Assembly: GCA_012961755.1 (NCBI GenBank)
Contig: DTYS01000267.1
Coordinates: forward strand, 1 to 7,288
DNA length: 7,288 nucleotides
Source: Candidatus Latescibacterota bacterium
Lineage (GTDB): Bacteria; Latescibacterota; 4484-107; B68-G9
Direction of reading: 5' to 3'
The notes under the pieces are model-generated. The model was not told the origin of the DNA, ran no database searches, and worked only from the letters and a program-made list of their open reading frames with translations. This document shows, piece after piece, positions 6,253 to 7,288 of this stretch. The translations under genes were made by a program, and so were the position numbers. How positions within the stretch are numbered: the first letter of the stretch is position 1; each line of letters opens with the position of its first letter.

Positions 6253-7288
6253 ATGCGCCTTGCGTTGGGAGGCTTCTCCCACGAGACCCACACCTTCGCG
6301 CCGTATGCGACCAAGTTGGAGGACTTCGGTAGGTGGCTCGTGGGGGAGGAGGTCCTGAAGTACTTCGGGGGGACGAACACCGAGGTAGGTGGGATGATGG
6401 AGGCGGCCGAAGAGGAGGACGTGGAACTTGTGCCCACGTTCTATGCTTCTGCCACGCCCTCGGGGCTCGTCGAGAGGGGAGCGTACGAGGCCATAAGGGA
6501 GGAACTCTTGGGAAGGCTGAAGGGGCTGGAGGTGGATGGGGTCCTCCTGAGCTTGCACGGGGCCATGGTCGCCGAGGGGGAGGACGACGTCGAAGGAGCG
6601 ATCCTGGAGGAGGTGAAGGGGATGCTCGGAGTCCCCGTGGCAGCGACCTTGGACTTTCACGCTAACATAAGCTCCCGCATGACCTCGTCCGCGGACCTCC
6701 TCGTGGGATACGACACCTACCCCCACACGGACATGAAGGAGAGGGGAAGGGAGGCCCTTTTGAGGATCGTGCAGGTGGTGAGGGGGGAATTTGTGCCCGT
6801 CTCGGCCCTTAGGAAGCCCCCCATACTCCCCTCGGTCCAGAGGATGGTCACAGCTGAGCCTCCCATGTCGGAACTTATGGAGGTGGCGCATAGGACGGAG
6901 TCGGAGGACCCGTCGGTCCTCGTTACGGTGTCCGGAGGGTTCCCGTTCTCCGACGTGCCGTTCGCAGGCATGGGAGTCGTGGTCTACACCGACGGGGACC
7001 GAACGAGGGCGGAGGAGACGGCGGAGGAGATATCCAGGCTCGCGTGGGAGAGGAGGCGGGAGTTCGTGGCGCACAACGTTCCGGTGGAGGAGGCGGTGAG
7101 GGAAGCCGTAAGTTCGAGGAGGTGGCCGGTGGTCCTTGTGGACGTGGCGGACAACGTGGGTGGGGGGTCCCCGGGCGACGGGACAGCGCTACTTTCGGAG
7201 CTTTTGAGGCAGGGAGCCGAGGATGCAGTGGTCGTGATAGCGGACCCGGAGGCCGTCGAGCTTGCCGGGGGGGCGGGCGTGGGGGCGG
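6253..7288 (+). CDS. MlrC-type metallohydrolase (M81 family), 3' end outside window
   Basis: Open from ATG 6253 to the window edge, this gene gives 345 residues of a family usually near 490-500, so the C-terminal part is missing. M81 proteins are named after MlrC, which cleaves linearised microcystin in Sphingomonas; most members occur in organisms that never meet microcystin and their substrates are unknown. Family marks: GGFSHETHTF (6-15), FYASATPSGLVERGAYE, LHGAM (H102), LDFHAN with D134 and H136 as likely zinc ligands, GYDTYPHTDMKERG, then DVADNVGGGSPGDGT (297-311), the conserved glycine-rich motif opening the C-terminal domain. The gene sits 1 base after the class V aminotransferase stop with a strong ribosome binding site, so it belongs to the same transcript. 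A role in peptide or amide bond cleavage within the cluster is an inference. Confidence 0.92.
   Translation, partial: MRLALGGFSHETHTFAPYATKLEDFGRWLVGEEVLKYFGGTNTEVGGMMEAAEEEDVELVPTFYASATPSGLVERGAYEAIREELLGRLKGLEVDGVLLSLHGAMVAEGEDDVEGAILEEVKGMLGVPVAATLDFHANISSRMTSSADLLVGYDTYPHTDMKERGREALLRIVQVVRGEFVPVSALRKPPILPSVQRMVTAEPPMSELMEVAHRTESEDPSVLVTVSGGFPFSDVPFAGMGVVVYTDGDRTRAEETAEEISRLAWERRREFVAHNVPVEEAVREAVSSRRWPVVLVDVADNVGGGSPGDGTALLSELLRQGAEDAVVVIADPEAVELAGGAGVGA

Noticed and set aside
6241..7074. Minus-strand open frame of 277 codons opposite the MlrC-type gene
   Set aside because: The plus-strand MlrC motifs are unmistakable, and the antisense product is a Pro/His/Arg-rich shadow.

Overview
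This window is a gene-dense, one-strand stretch of what looks like a thermophilic bacterial genome. All nine genes read on the + strand. The only true gap is 16 bases (after gpsA); every other junction overlaps or is separated by 2 bases or fewer. The sequence is GC-rich. Arginine is written almost entirely as AGG (15 of 17 in the MerR-family gene) and isoleucine often as ATA, a codon habit typical of thermophiles. PlsY and GpsA point to bacterial phospholipid synthesis, and clear AGGAGG ribosome binding sites are present. A Synergistota-like or other deep-branching thermophilic bacterium would fit, but the phylum is a guess from codon habit and gene content.

Region 1 (1-1184) is phospholipid housekeeping: the last 57 residues of PlsY, then a complete GpsA overlapping it by an ATGA. 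GpsA makes sn-glycerol-3-phosphate and PlsY acylates it.

Region 2 (1201-2069) holds a minimal MerR-type DNA-binding protein overlapping BioY, the substrate-binding subunit of an ECF biotin transporter. The 19-base overlap suggests translational coupling.

Region 3 (2054-7288) is a run of accessory metabolic genes: a shortened amidohydrolase, a 109-residue protein of unknown function, a creatininase-family hydrolase, a class III aminotransferase resembling glutamate-1-semialdehyde aminomutase, a class V aminotransferase of the alanine-glyoxylate/serine-pyruvate type, and an MlrC-type (M81) metallohydrolase that runs off the right edge. Three metal-hydrolase folds and two PLP enzymes in tight order suggest catabolism or remodelling of an amide, lactam or amino-acid-like compound. 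The substrate cannot be read from the sequence.

The points most worth a second look are the amidohydrolase, which keeps both ends and several signature motifs of its family but seems to lack internal blocks including a conserved metal-site Asp; the orphan small protein beside it; and the hydrolase-aminotransferase cluster as a whole. No RNA gene, CRISPR array, insertion sequence, clear promoter or terminator was seen, and no stretch over 300 bases lacks a gene.
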